A stretch of DNA of 64,000 nt. Source: Bacillota bacterium. Lineage in GTDB: Bacteria; Bacillota; Clostridia; Peptostreptococcales; Anaerovoracaceae. Made by a program: the position numbers and the translations under genes. Of the stretch, positions 52,163 through 62,140 are shown piece by piece. The notes below the pieces were generated by a model. That model did no database searches, was not told where the DNA came from, and saw nothing but the letters and a program-made list of their open reading frames with translations. Position 1 is the stretch's first letter. Each line of letters starts with the position of its first letter. Where the stretch lies: NCBI GenBank assembly GCA_021769295.1, contig JAETTD010000005.1, positions 52,654-116,653 on the forward strand, read 5' to 3'.

Positions 52163-53131
52163 ATGGAAGAAAAATTAGTATGCATTTTAAACGAAATGGC
52201 AGAGCATTTATCAATTGCACAAATGAAAAAGTTGCAAGAAGTTTTGCTAAAGAATCTGTCCGATCAAGCAGAAACATCAAGAGAAATATCGAATTATGAG
52301 TACTTGAAGTTGTTTTTAGATGCAAAACAGATTGAAGGCTGCTCCGGCAGGACAATACAGTATTATAGGACGACTATTGAGAAGCTAATTATGTCGGTAG
52401 ATATCCCTATAAGAAAAATAACAACAGAGGATATAAGAGATTATTTAGCAGAGTATCAAAAAATTAATAATTGCAGTAAGGTGACGGTGGACAATGTTCG
52501 TAGAAATATTTCCAGTTTCTTCTCTTGGCTGGAGGAAGAGGACTATATTTTGAAAAGTCCAATGAGACGGATTCATAAAATAAAAACAAAACAGCAAGTG
52601 AAAGAAATTATTTCAGATGAAGCAATAGAAAAGTTGCGGGATAGTTGCGAATGTTTACGTGATCTCGCAATGATTGATTTGCTTTATTCGACAGGGATTA
52701 GAGTAGGAGAATTGGTAAATCTCAATATTTCGGATATAAATTTTGAGGATAGAGAATGCATCGTATTCGGCAAGGGAGATAAGGAAAGAAAAGTTTATTT
52801 CGATGCTAAAGCTAAATTACATTTGAAAAACTATATAGATAGCAGAGCGGATGAAAATGAGGCGTTATTTGTTACTTTAGACTCTCCACACGACAGACTG
52901 AAAATTAGTGGAGTAGAAATAAGGCTTAGGGAGCTGGGACGTAAACAAAATCTGACGAGGATTCACCCGCATAAGTTCCGGCGTACGATGGCGACAAGAG
53001 CCATCGATAAAGGAATGCCGATAGAACAGGTTCAGAAAATATTGGGGCATTCCCAAATTGACACAACAATGCAGTATGCAATAGTGAATCAGAATAACGT
53101 CAAGGCATCTCATCAAAAATATATCAGCTAA
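52163..53131 (+). CDS. Tyrosine recombinase
   Basis: 322 residues from the ATG at 52163 (GGAAAGG upstream); the TTG at 52124 is less likely. An N-terminal SAM-like core-binding domain (about 45-130) precedes the catalytic domain with STGIRVGELVNL (Arg), HPHKFRRT (His-x-x-Arg), LGHSQIDTTMQYA (His and Tyr). It lies between two hsdS genes that share direct repeats, so it probably shuffles specificity domains, as phase-variable type I loci do. Confidence 0.92.
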   Translation: MEEKLVCILNEMAEHLSIAQMKKLQEVLLKNLSDQAETSREISNYEYLKLFLDAKQIEGCSGRTIQYYRTTIEKLIMSVDIPIRKITTEDIRDYLAEYQKINNCSKVTVDNVRRNISSFFSWLEEEDYILKSPMRRIHKIKTKQQVKEIISDEAIEKLRDSCECLRDLAMIDLLYSTGIRVGELVNLNISDINFEDRECIVFGKGDKERKVYFDAKAKLHLKNYIDSRADENEALFVTLDSPHDRLKISGVEIRLRELGRKQNLTRIHPHKFRRTMATRAIDKGMPIEQVQKILGHSQIDTTMQYAIVNQNNVKASHQKYIS

Positions 53132-53133
53132 TG

Positions 53134-53151
53134 TAAATTCGGATTTGTTGG
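53134..53151 (+). repeat. Direct repeat R1, copy 2 (before hsdS-2)
   Basis: TAAATTCGGATTTGTTGG, directly after the recombinase stop and 10 bp before hsdS-2. Confidence 0.8.
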
Positions 53152-53161
53152 TATGTTATAG

Positions 53162-54208
53162 ATGGATATGATGTATGTAGAAGATTGCTGTGAAATATTG
53201 GATTCCATGAGAGTTCCGATAACAGCATCTGAAAGAGAAGAAGGGGAATACCCATATTATGGTGCAAATGGAATTCAAGATTATGTTGTAGATTATATTT
53301 TTGATGATGAGCTTGTATTACTTGCAGAAGATGGAGGTAACTTTGGGTCTAAAAAAAGACCTATTGCATATAGAGTTTCGGGCAAGTGCTGGGTAAATAA
53401 TCATGCACATGTTTTAAAACCAAAGGCGGGATTGGATGTGGATTATCTTTGCTATTCACTTATGTTTTATAAGGTTGACGGCATGGTTAATGGTGCAACC
53501 AGACAAAAACTTACTCAAGCTGCTATGCGGAAAATGCAGATTCCAATAAGAACTATGGATGAGCAGTTGCGTATTGTTAATGAATTAAATCAGATATTAA
53601 AGATAAAAGAACAAAGACAACAAGAATTGCAACTTCTGGAGAATCTCATCAAAGCCCGATTTGTCGAGATGTTTGGGGAACCAAAAGATAACCCAAATGG
53701 ATACTCGAAGAAAAAACTCAAGGATACTTGCAGAGTGATTACAGGAAATACCCCTTCGAGAGCTGTTAGTGAATACTACGGAAACGATATTGAGTGGATC
53801 AAAACAGATAATATCGTTGAGGGAATGCTATATCCTACTTTGGCAACAGAATCCTTGTCTGAAAAAGGAATGGCAGTCGGTAGAACAGTTGAAAAAGATT
53901 CCATACTAATGGCGTGTATCGCAGGTAGTTTGTCGAGTATTGGACGAGTTTGCGTAACAGATAGAAAAGTAGCGTTCAATCAGCAAATTAACGCAATAGA
54001 ACCAAACGATTATAACACCCTGTTCCTGTATGTAATGTTGCAACTTTCAAAGGGGTATTTAATAGAAGAAATCAATATGGCATTGAAAGGCATACTGTCT
54101 AAATCAAAATTAGAGGAAAAGGTGTTTATTGTTCCTCCAATGGAACTTCAAACCCAATTCGCGGCTTTCGTCGAACAAGTCGACAAATCTAAAGTTGTAG
54201 AACAGTAA
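53162..54208 (+). CDS. hsdS: Type I restriction specificity subunit 2
   Basis: 348 residues, same orientation as hsdS-1. Different target-recognition domains but the same conserved helix joints (LLENLIKARFVEMFGEP in the middle, VEQVDKSKV at the end). It stops soon after the last joint (VVEQ), lacking the final 23 residues of hsdS-1. It may be an active subunit or a donor of recognition domains. It begins 30 bp after the recombinase stop. Confidence 0.87.
   Translation: MDMMYVEDCCEILDSMRVPITASEREEGEYPYYGANGIQDYVVDYIFDDELVLLAEDGGNFGSKKRPIAYRVSGKCWVNNHAHVLKPKAGLDVDYLCYSLMFYKVDGMVNGATRQKLTQAAMRKMQIPIRTMDEQLRIVNELNQILKIKEQRQQELQLLENLIKARFVEMFGEPKDNPNGYSKKKLKDTCRVITGNTPSRAVSEYYGNDIEWIKTDNIVEGMLYPTLATESLSEKGMAVGRTVEKDSILMACIAGSLSSIGRVCVTDRKVAFNQQINAIEPNDYNTLFLYVMLQLSKGYLIEEINMALKGILSKSKLEEKVFIVPPMELQTQFAAFVEQVDKSKVVEQ
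53645..53682 (+). repeat. Direct repeat R2, copy 2 (hsdS-2 centre)
   Basis: 38 bp identical and in the same orientation as 51458-51495. Confidence 0.9.
54173..54197 (+). repeat. Direct repeat R3, copy 2 (hsdS-2 end)
   Basis: 25 bp identical to 52022-52046; hsdS-2 diverges and stops just after it. Confidence 0.85.
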
Positions 54209-54237
54209 TAAGCAAAGAAGAAAAGGAGGTACATCCC

Positions 54238-57200
54238 ATGACCAACTTTGATTATTTGAAGCAGGAACCAAAATTTAATAGCTTTGCAGATGTTGCCATT
54301 GCGGCAGAGAAGGTTCTTAAAATTGATATGGAATCTAGCGTAATCAACTGTCGGCGCGCAATGGAATTTGCGATTAAGTGGATGTACTCTGTAGACGAAT
54401 ATCTGGAAATGCCATATCAGGACAGCCTTATCAGTTTGATGAGTACAGAAGACTTCCATGACCTAGTCGATGATGCACTTTGGAAGCGACTTGACTTGAT
54501 TCGCAAGATTGGAAACAGGGCGGCACATAATGGCAGAAAGATTACAGAGGACGAGGCAACTCTTTGTTTACAGAATCTGTTCATTTTCATGGACTTTATA
54601 TCCTATTGCTATTCTGATTTTTACGAGCAAAGAGAGTTCGACGTGAGCCTTCTGACAGAGGTATCCACAGAAACAGTTGTCTCAAAGTCCTCCGATACCG
54701 ATGTTGACTTAAAGGCCTTAATTGCTGAGAATAAAGCACTTAAGGAAGAACTTACAGCAAAACGTGCTGAGCAGCAACAGACTTATGTTCCAAAACCGTT
54801 AGAGCTTTCAGAGTATAAGACACGCAAAATTTATATTGACGCTATGCTCTTGGACGCAGGCTGGACGGAAGGCAGAGACTGGCTTAATGAAGTTGAAATT
54901 CCGGGAATGCCTAATAAGTCAGAAGTCGGTTTTGCGGATTATGTTTTGTATGATGACAGCCACAGGCCGCTGGCTATAGTTGAGGCCAAGAAAACATGTG
55001 TGGACGTTGCCAAAGGCAGGCAGCAGGCTAAGCTGTATGCAGATTTATTAGAAGCACAATATAAAAGAAGGCCGGTTGTATTTTTGACCAATGGTTTTGA
55101 GACAAGAATCATAGATAATCAGTATCCGGAAAGAAAGGTAGCAGTTATTTATTCCAAGAGAGACTTAGAAAAATTGTTTAACCTTCAGACGATGAAGACA
55201 AGCCTTACCCATATTTCAGTAGATAAAAAAATTGCCGGACGTTATTATCAGGAAGCCGCAATTAAGGCAGTTTGTGACAGTTTTGATAGGAAGAATCGCA
55301 GAAAGGCGCTTTTGGTAATGGCTACAGGCTCCGGCAAGACAAGAACGGTTATTGCATTATGCAAAGTGCTTTTGGATGCGGGTTGGGTTAAAAATATATT
55401 GTTCCTTGCGGATCGTAATTCGCTGATTACGCAGGCAAAAAGAAATTTCGTCAATCTTTTGCCCGATTTGTCATGTTCAAATTTAGTTGAAGAGAGGGAT
55501 AACTATACAGCTCATTGTATCTTCTCAACATATCAGACGATGATGAATTGTATTGATTCCGTAAAGGATGAAAAAGGTAAACTATTTACTTGTGGCCATT
55601 TCGACCTTGTAATCTGTGACGAAGCGCATAGATCAATTTACAATAAATATAGAGATATATTCAATTATTTCGATGCGCCGCTTGTTGGACTTACAGCTAC
55701 ACCTAAAGATGAGATCGATAAGAACACATACGGAATCTTTGATTTGGAAAACGGTGTTCCTACTTATGGATATGAGCTGGCGCAAGCTGTGAAAGATGGA
55801 TATTTGGTTGATTTTATCACAGTGGAGACAAAGCTCAAGTTTATCGAAGAAGGCATTGTTTATGATGAGTTATCAGAAGAAGACAAAGCTGCTTATGAGG
55901 AGACTTTTGAGTTCGAGAATGGAGAATTGCCGGAAAGAATAAATTCCTCGGCTCTAAATACGTGGATATTCAATGAGGATACCATTAAGCAGGTCTTACA
56001 TGTGTTGATGAGAGATGGCATTAAAGTAGATTATGGACAGAAGCTCGGGAAAACAATCATATTTGCAAAGAATCATGACCATGCGGAAAAGATTTTGGAA
56101 GTATTCAACAAGCAGTATCCGGAGCTGAGTAAGAATGGACAGCCTTTTGCGAAGGTAATCGACAATTATATGACTTATGCACAGAGTGCGATTGATGAGT
56201 TTTCAGATTCCAAGAAAATGCCGCAGATTGCGATTTCTGTAGATATGTTGGACACCGGTATTGATGTGCCTGAAGTGTTAAACCTTGTATTTTTCAAAAA
56301 GGTTATGAGTAAGGCAAAGTTCTGGCAGATGATTGGACGTGGAACCAGATTATGTCCGGGACTTATAGACGGTGGAGATAAAGATAAGTTCTATATATTT
56401 GATTTCTGCGGCAATTTTGAGTTTTTCCGTATGAATCAGGGAAGACCTACTGCAAATATGATTGCCCTACAAGGTGCTGTGTTCTCCTTGGAATTTGAGA
56501 TTGCTTACAAATTGCAGAGTTTGGAATATCAGATAGAGAGCCTCAGTGCATATAGAAATAATCTGGTCGAAACCATGAGCAGTAAGGTGCAGGAACTGAA
56601 TCGTGAAAACTTTGCGGTAAAACAACATCTTAAATATGTCGACACCTATTCAGTGCCTTCAAATTATAACTTTGTCACATTTGAAGACACGTTGACTGTT
56701 AGGGAAGAATTAGCACCATTGATTCAGCCAGATGAGGATGAAGCCAGTGCGGTTCGTTTTGATGCGTTGATGTATGGAATAGAACTGGCATACCTGGCAG
56801 GGAAAGGTTACGGACGCCATAAAAGTGATTTGTTCAAAAGGGTGGAAGGCATTGCGAGTGTTGCAAATATTCCGGAGATTCAGATGCAAGCGGAGCTTAT
56901 AAATAAGATTTTGCATACCGATTATGTGGAGAATGCTGGAATTGATGAGTTTGAACATATTAGGGTGAGCTTGCGTGGATTGATGAAATATCTTCCCAAG
57001 GGAACAATTAAATATGTTACAGACTTTACAGATGAAATACTTTCCACAGAATGGAATGAATCTGAACTGGAAAATGATGAATTGAAAAATTATAAAGCAA
57101 AAGCCGAATTCTATGTGCGCCAGCATCAGAATCATATTGCAATTGCAAAACTTAAGACGAATCAGCCTTTGACAGAGACCGATATTAAGAGTTTGGAGCA

Positions 57201-57543
57201 GATTCTCTGGAACGAAGTTGGCTCAAAAGATGATTATGAGAAGGAATACGGTAATAAACCTTTAGGTGAATTTGTCCGTGAAATAGTGGGTCTAGATATG
57301 AACACTGCAAAAGAAGCATTCTCAGAATTCCTAAATGATACCAATCTGGACAGCAGGCAGATTTACTTTGTCAATCAGATTGTAGAGTATATCGTGCATA
57401 ATGGTATTATGAAAGATTTGTCTGTACTTCAGGAGTCTCCGTTTACAGATAGGGGAAGCGTAGTAGACATATTTACGGATTTGACGGTGTGGAATGGTAT
57501 AAGAAAGGTTATAGACCGGATAAATGCAAATGCTGTAGCGTAG
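54238..57543 (+). CDS. hsdR: Type I restriction endonuclease/translocase subunit
   Basis: 1101 residues. An N-terminal DUF4145-like helical domain (1-130) and coiled coil are followed by a PD-(D/E)XK nuclease (GFADYVLYD near 232 and VEAKK near 248). A superfamily 2 motor follows, with ATGSGKTRT near 361 and DEAH near 461, then a second RecA domain (GRGTRLCPG near 700) and a C-terminal helical domain. It translocates DNA and cuts unmodified targets. The start follows AAAGGAGG. Last gene of the restriction operon. Confidence 0.94.
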   Translation: MTNFDYLKQEPKFNSFADVAIAAEKVLKIDMESSVINCRRAMEFAIKWMYSVDEYLEMPYQDSLISLMSTEDFHDLVDDALWKRLDLIRKIGNRAAHNGRKITEDEATLCLQNLFIFMDFISYCYSDFYEQREFDVSLLTEVSTETVVSKSSDTDVDLKALIAENKALKEELTAKRAEQQQTYVPKPLELSEYKTRKIYIDAMLLDAGWTEGRDWLNEVEIPGMPNKSEVGFADYVLYDDSHRPLAIVEAKKTCVDVAKGRQQAKLYADLLEAQYKRRPVVFLTNGFETRIIDNQYPERKVAVIYSKRDLEKLFNLQTMKTSLTHISVDKKIAGRYYQEAAIKAVCDSFDRKNRRKALLVMATGSGKTRTVIALCKVLLDAGWVKNILFLADRNSLITQAKRNFVNLLPDLSCSNLVEERDNYTAHCIFSTYQTMMNCIDSVKDEKGKLFTCGHFDLVICDEAHRSIYNKYRDIFNYFDAPLVGLTATPKDEIDKNTYGIFDLENGVPTYGYELAQAVKDGYLVDFITVETKLKFIEEGIVYDELSEEDKAAYEETFEFENGELPERINSSALNTWIFNEDTIKQVLHVLMRDGIKVDYGQKLGKTIIFAKNHDHAEKILEVFNKQYPELSKNGQPFAKVIDNYMTYAQSAIDEFSDSKKMPQIAISVDMLDTGIDVPEVLNLVFFKKVMSKAKFWQMIGRGTRLCPGLIDGGDKDKFYIFDFCGNFEFFRMNQGRPTANMIALQGAVFSLEFEIAYKLQSLEYQIESLSAYRNNLVETMSSKVQELNRENFAVKQHLKYVDTYSVPSNYNFVTFEDTLTVREELAPLIQPDEDEASAVRFDALMYGIELAYLAGKGYGRHKSDLFKRVEGIASVANIPEIQMQAELINKILHTDYVENAGIDEFEHIRVSLRGLMKYLPKGTIKYVTDFTDEILSTEWNESELENDELKNYKAKAEFYVRQHQNHIAIAKLKTNQPLTETDIKSLEQILWNEVGSKDDYEKEYGNKPLGEFVREIVGLDMNTAKEAFSEFLNDTNLDSRQIYFVNQIVEYIVHNGIMKDLSVLQESPFTDRGSVVDIFTDLTVWNGIRKVIDRINANAVA

Positions 57544-57687
57544 CTCGCTTTGGTAGGTATGCTGTGCATCGTATAACAGCAATTTTAAAATATACGAACG
57601 CCGCAAATTATGATATAATTAAAAAACAAGACATCTAAACGCCATATATTACAGAAAATTGAAATAAGATAAAGGGAGGTATCGGAA

Positions 57688-60387
57688 ATGAGAAAGAAAA
57701 TTGAAAGTATAATTCTGATTTTATCGATGCTCGTTGTGACAGCAATAGTGCCGCTTGACGCTTCATATGGAGAAAGCGGAGATATAGTTGCATCCACAGA
57801 GGGCGTGACAGGAGGAGCCATTTACTTTGACAAGGAGACAGGAACCGTTACGGACTGTGATGATACTGTATCTGAAGTTGTGATACCTGAAAAAATAGAG
57901 AACATTCCGGTTACACAAATTAAGTTCTTGGCATTTAGCGATTGCACGCTTCTGACAGGAATCACGATTCCAAAAGATATGGAAAATATCGGAGCGGATG
58001 CCTTTAAGGGCTGCACAGCACTATCAGAAATAACGGTAAGCGAGGACAATACCTCATATTCATCTGAAGACGGCGTATTGTTTAATAAGGATAAAACAAT
58101 TCTCTACAAATATCCTGCAGGAAAGACAGCGGAAGAATATGTTGTACCGGACACCGTAAAAATCATTAGGGACGGCGCATTTGAAAATTGCACATACTTA
58201 AAGAAAGTGACTATAGCAGATATCACTTCGGATATTGGGGACGGAGCGTTTGCAGCGTGCGATGCTTTGACTATATGCGGTTCAAAAAACTCCTATGCTG
58301 AATATTATGCTACCAAAAATAATATTCCGTTTGTTGATATTGATGCAGATGTTGTAGCGATGATTGGAGAAATCAGGTATAAATCTCTCCAAGAGGCTTT
58401 TGAGGATGCTTCCGGTAATACGATAGATCTTTTAAAGGATGTAAGCCTTGAGGAGCCGCTTAAAGTATCGACTGCCAAAGGCGATGTAAAAATAAATTTA
58501 AACGGATGCTCCGTAGGAACGACAGGCAATGGCGACACTCTTTTCGACGTAGACTGTGAAGGAAATAAAGAAGCAGGAACATTTTACATATTTGCAGGTG
58601 GCGACAACGCTGTCTTAAACGGAAAAATCTGTTTGGGAAATGATGTAAAAACAGTTATTGAAAAGACCTTGTTCAAAAGAGAGAGTTTAAGTTATAAGAG
58701 CGACGGACTGACTTCTTACGTCGAGTTGCTGCACACCGAGTTCAGTGATGGAACAGCAGGTCCGGAGTGCATTTCCTTGAAGACAATGGATGAGGCAGGG
58801 CATCTATATAATAATCATATATATAGAGAAACAGATATTTACTTTGTCGGCAGTGAAATTGAAGAATCGTTAAAGCAGGCTTTAAATATCGATGAAACTG
58901 CGACTATTGAAAAGTGGGCAAACAACGTGACATTTAATAATGTTTCACCTTTAGGCGATGAAACTGCCGACGGCAGAAGGGTGCTTTCTGTAAAAAATGA
59001 TGAGACCATAAGCGATGCAATAGACAGAGATCTTGAATATATTAAAGCAAATTACCCGGATAGTACCGGTGAAGCTGACTTTTATAATCCGGGCTGCGAG
59101 GGGTACGATTTTGCCGGTTGGTATACTGCCGATGTGGAAAGAAATGAACAACAGCAGATAACAAAGATAGAGTATAAAGAGCTGATAGAACTGAGCGGTA
59201 CAGCTGCAGCTGATTTGGAGCTGTACAGCAAATGGCAAAAACAGGCGCCTGAATTTACCGATATAAGTGACAAGAAAGTTAACCTTTCATATAGGACCAT
59301 TGAATATAACGGCAATGCCAATGAACCTGTCGTTACAATTGAGGGATTGGAAGAAGGCGTGGATTTTACCGCAAAATATTCGAATAATATATATGCAGGT
59401 CAAGCTACAGTAACCGTTGAAGGTATAGGCAAATATACGGGAAGTATAACTGAAACTTTTGAGATTATAAAGCCTGATAGCCTGAAAGTTATATTTGGAA
59501 ATGTTACAGCTAAGCGTTTTTATGGAAGAACAAGATATGAGACTGCGATGCAGGCAGCAAAAGTTCTGAAAGTTGCAAGGGGAATAGATAAATTTGATTC
59601 CGTAATTGTTACATACGGTGATGATTATGCTGACGCATTGGCCGGAAGCTATCTTGCAAAGGTAAAGAATGCGCCGATACTTTTGGTAAACCGCGGCATG
59701 GAAGCAGCTATCAAAGAATATATAGATGATAACCTTAAAGAAAACGGAACGGTCTATATTCTTGGAGGAACGGGAGTAATATCCACGGAATTTGAAAAAA
59801 GTATAAGTAACTACAGTGTAATAAGGCTCGGTGGAAAGGATAGATTTGAAACCAACCTGCTTATTTTGAAAGAAGCAGGAGCAACAACGGAAGATATATT
59901 GGTTTGCTCCGGATTTGGATTTGCCGATGCATTGTCTGCATCAGCAGTTGGAAAACCTATAATGCTTGTTGGAGATAAATTGACAGCCAGACAGAAAATT
60001 TATCTTGGAAACTTGGTAAATGCTAAAAATTATCATCTTATCGGCGGAACCGGTGCAGTAAGTTCCACTGTCGAAAAGGAATTTAAGGATTATGGCGATG
60101 TTAAGAGGATAGCGGGAAGCAACAGATTTGAAACTTCGGAAAAGGTTGCGAGGGCATTCTTTGGCACAAATGTTGATGTCATAACGGTGGCATATGCTAT
60201 GGACTTCCCGGATGGTCTGTGTGGAGGCCCTATGGCTATGGAGCTGGGAGGACCGTTGATATTAGTTACCAACAATGATATAGCAAATGTAAAATCCTAC
60301 GTTGGTGATGCTATAATACGAAAGCTTGCCGTACTTGGCGGAGATGCTCTTATTTCGAACAGAACGGCTAATGAAATAATAAGATAG
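57688..60387 (+). CDS. Secreted cell-wall protein with BspA-type LRR and three CWB2 repeats
   Basis: 899 residues. A signal peptide (cleavage probably after DASYG, about residue 31) is followed by BspA-like leucine-rich repeats (about 60-210, e.g. VVPDTVKIIRDGAFENCTYL), an InlB/Flg_new-type module ending YDFAGWYTAD...ELYSKWQ (about 470-515), a short Ig-like segment, and three cell-wall-binding type 2 repeats starting near residues 608, 712 and 805 (YGRTRYET, GGKDRFET, AGSNRFET). The three CWB2 repeats would attach it non-covalently to anionic wall polymers. Probably a surface adhesin or S-layer-associated protein. Confidence 0.88.
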   Translation: MRKKIESIILILSMLVVTAIVPLDASYGESGDIVASTEGVTGGAIYFDKETGTVTDCDDTVSEVVIPEKIENIPVTQIKFLAFSDCTLLTGITIPKDMENIGADAFKGCTALSEITVSEDNTSYSSEDGVLFNKDKTILYKYPAGKTAEEYVVPDTVKIIRDGAFENCTYLKKVTIADITSDIGDGAFAACDALTICGSKNSYAEYYATKNNIPFVDIDADVVAMIGEIRYKSLQEAFEDASGNTIDLLKDVSLEEPLKVSTAKGDVKINLNGCSVGTTGNGDTLFDVDCEGNKEAGTFYIFAGGDNAVLNGKICLGNDVKTVIEKTLFKRESLSYKSDGLTSYVELLHTEFSDGTAGPECISLKTMDEAGHLYNNHIYRETDIYFVGSEIEESLKQALNIDETATIEKWANNVTFNNVSPLGDETADGRRVLSVKNDETISDAIDRDLEYIKANYPDSTGEADFYNPGCEGYDFAGWYTADVERNEQQQITKIEYKELIELSGTAAADLELYSKWQKQAPEFTDISDKKVNLSYRTIEYNGNANEPVVTIEGLEEGVDFTAKYSNNIYAGQATVTVEGIGKYTGSITETFEIIKPDSLKVIFGNVTAKRFYGRTRYETAMQAAKVLKVARGIDKFDSVIVTYGDDYADALAGSYLAKVKNAPILLVNRGMEAAIKEYIDDNLKENGTVYILGGTGVISTEFEKSISNYSVIRLGGKDRFETNLLILKEAGATTEDILVCSGFGFADALSASAVGKPIMLVGDKLTARQKIYLGNLVNAKNYHLIGGTGAVSSTVEKEFKDYGDVKRIAGSNRFETSEKVARAFFGTNVDVITVAYAMDFPDGLCGGPMAMELGGPLILVTNNDIANVKSYVGDAIIRKLAVLGGDALISNRTANEIIR

Positions 60388-60401
60388 AAGTGATAAAAGG
60401 G

Positions 60402-60420
60402 CTGTCGCACAGCCGACTGA
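60402..60420 (-). terminator. Inverted copy of the P35-associated hairpin
   Basis: GGCTGTCGCACAGCC, the reverse complement of the hairpin at 37450, 40 bp from the P35 units. On the minus strand it is followed by CTTTTATC. Confidence 0.5.
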
Positions 60421-60459
60421 AAAGTCAGCCGGAGCGGCAGCATCGTATAAATTGTAAAG

Positions 60460-60556
60460 TGCCGCAAATGGAAGGAAATCTCCCTTTTGCGGCACTTTTG
60501 CTATCTTATTGCCCTCCAAAATGCCGGAAACTAAGGAACTTTTCAAATTTACGGCA
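60460..60556 (-). repeat. P35 palindromic array, locus 3 (two units)
   Basis: Units start at 60460 and 60522, again 62 bp apart, each 35 bp (TGCCG-N25-CGGCA) with a 27-bp interval. The whole block 60402-60556 is an inverted, recognisably similar copy of 37303-37473. It lies between the CWB2 gene and 60730; no gene is seen in 60388-60729. Confidence 0.88.
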
Positions 60557-60729
60557 GTCCCACTGCTCACTGCTCGTTGTGCCCTACAGCCCGCCGTCTG
60601 CATCATCGCCAACTTCGCACCACAGCCCCTTGATGTGCATATTTGTATGAGTTGAGATTTGTCATCAAATCATCTTCATGATATAATCAAATGAAGTTTA
60701 TCACCTCATAGCAAAAAAGGTAATCTGTA

Positions 60730-61569
60730 ATGAGAGAAGGAAAAATCGGAGCTGCTGAGGCTGTAGCAATCGTAATATGTCTCTGTGTCATAACTTATCT
60801 ATATATAATGGAGATGCGGATAGATGTTGTGGATACAAAACAATCCGATGACGGAGAATATGTGCTCGTGCTGCAATCAGTGGGAGAGCCGTTTTTGTTC
60901 GGCAGTGCTTCCGGGAGAATAATATTAAAGAACGGAGATAAAGTTATAGCCAAAGCTGATATAGAAGTTGCTGATGACGGTATGCAGATTGATGAAAGCA
61001 CATGGAGTGTATCGTGGTATGAAGATCGTGTAAAAATTACTCTGTCCGGCTGCGAGCAGCCGGATCAATACTTGACCATATATTTTGACGGAGAGATTAA
61101 AGAAGAGGTAAAAACATTTAGATTTAATTATACACAGGAAACACCAAAAGTTGAAGAGCCAAAAGCAGAGAAACCGAAAGCTGAAGAACCGAAATATGAA
61201 GGCCCTTCTGAAGAAGAATTGCAAATTTATGACGGATATAAGGCTGTGTATCTTTCCCTTGGCGATAACGTGTCCGTGGACTTTGAAATATCCCGTGGTG
61301 CCAAACCGTCGTCTGCCATGTGTATTTTAAATGAAAATGATAAAACCATAGAGTATTTGATTTATAACAGGCAGTCAAGAAATGGAGCCTGCGCTTTATA
61401 TGTACATTATATAAACGAAAAGAATTCCGACGGAACATGGTCCGCTTCTGATGCGGAGTTTTTAGATATGTATGCCTACGTATATGAAAGCGGCGCTGTG
61501 GTAAGCAGCGGAATGAGAGCATGGGATGATATCGGCTCAGAAGAATACAGGAGAGTGGCCGGCGAATAA
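60730..61569 (+). CDS. Membrane-anchored protein of unknown function
   Basis: 279 residues: one N-terminal membrane helix (about 8-26), a first beta-rich domain (35-135), a charged linker of PK-x-EEPKA-type repeats (about 138-160), and a second domain (165-279). I recognise no family. Orientation suggests an extracytoplasmic protein. It has a weak SD (AAAAGG) and no obvious operon partner. Confidence 0.65.
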   Translation: MREGKIGAAEAVAIVICLCVITYLYIMEMRIDVVDTKQSDDGEYVLVLQSVGEPFLFGSASGRIILKNGDKVIAKADIEVADDGMQIDESTWSVSWYEDRVKITLSGCEQPDQYLTIYFDGEIKEEVKTFRFNYTQETPKVEEPKAEKPKAEEPKYEGPSEEELQIYDGYKAVYLSLGDNVSVDFEISRGAKPSSAMCILNENDKTIEYLIYNRQSRNGACALYVHYINEKNSDGTWSASDAEFLDMYAYVYESGAVVSSGMRAWDDIGSEEYRRVAGE

Positions 61570-61606
61570 ATAACGCTGATAAATCGGTCACATCTCCTCT
61601 TTGCTA

Positions 61607-62140
61607 TCATTCAACTTTAGGTAAGTATCTCATTAGCACAGCGACCAGCGCTATTTTTACTGCATCTCCCGGTAGGAAAGGCAGCACGCAGGCGGTGAAA
61701 CCGGCCCACAGCGTAGCTTTGGTTGAAATCATAAACCAGATGAGGCCGCAGGCGTAACAGGATGCAAGTCCTAAAAGCATAAGTGCGACATGAAATTTTG
61801 TGCCTTTGCGGCGCAGAGCAAGCCCGCAGATTAGGGCACATATAACATATCCGAGTAGGAATCCTCCTGTAGGACCTACGATTTTATCAAGACCTCCGGT
61901 GAAGCCTGCAAATACAGGCAAACCTATTGAGCCAAGCAATATATAGATAACCTGACTGATAAGACCGAACCTTGAGCCAAGCACAAGACCTGCCATATAA
62001 GGGCCTATGAGAGCCAGATTGATAGGCACAGGCGTAAAAAACAGAGGGATGTTTATCCATGAGCATACTGCTGTCAGTGCGGCAAACAATCCTGCCAATA
62101 TCAGTTTTTTTGTTCTTAAAGCGTTGTTATTTTCCTTCAT
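61607..62140 (-). CDS. bioY: Biotin transporter substrate-binding membrane protein
   Basis: 177 residues with six helices. BioY signature stretches are LAGLFAALTAVCSWI, GPYMAGLVLGSRFGL, GLPVFAGFTGGLDKIVGPTGGFLLGY and PFLPGDAVKIALVAVL. It is the S-component for biotin uptake, with ECF energising subunits encoded elsewhere. Its start overlaps the birA stop (TAATG), so the pair is coupled and presumably biotin-regulated. Confidence 0.93.
   Translation of the reverse strand: MKENNNALRTKKLILAGLFAALTAVCSWINIPLFFTPVPINLALIGPYMAGLVLGSRFGLISQVIYILLGSIGLPVFAGFTGGLDKIVGPTGGFLLGYVICALICGLALRRKGTKFHVALMLLGLASCYACGLIWFMISTKATLWAGFTACVLPFLPGDAVKIALVAVLMRYLPKVE

Noticed and set aside
50993..54208. Classical invertible hsdS locus
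   Set aside because: Both hsdS genes and all shared repeats are in the same orientation; inversion would need inverted repeats.
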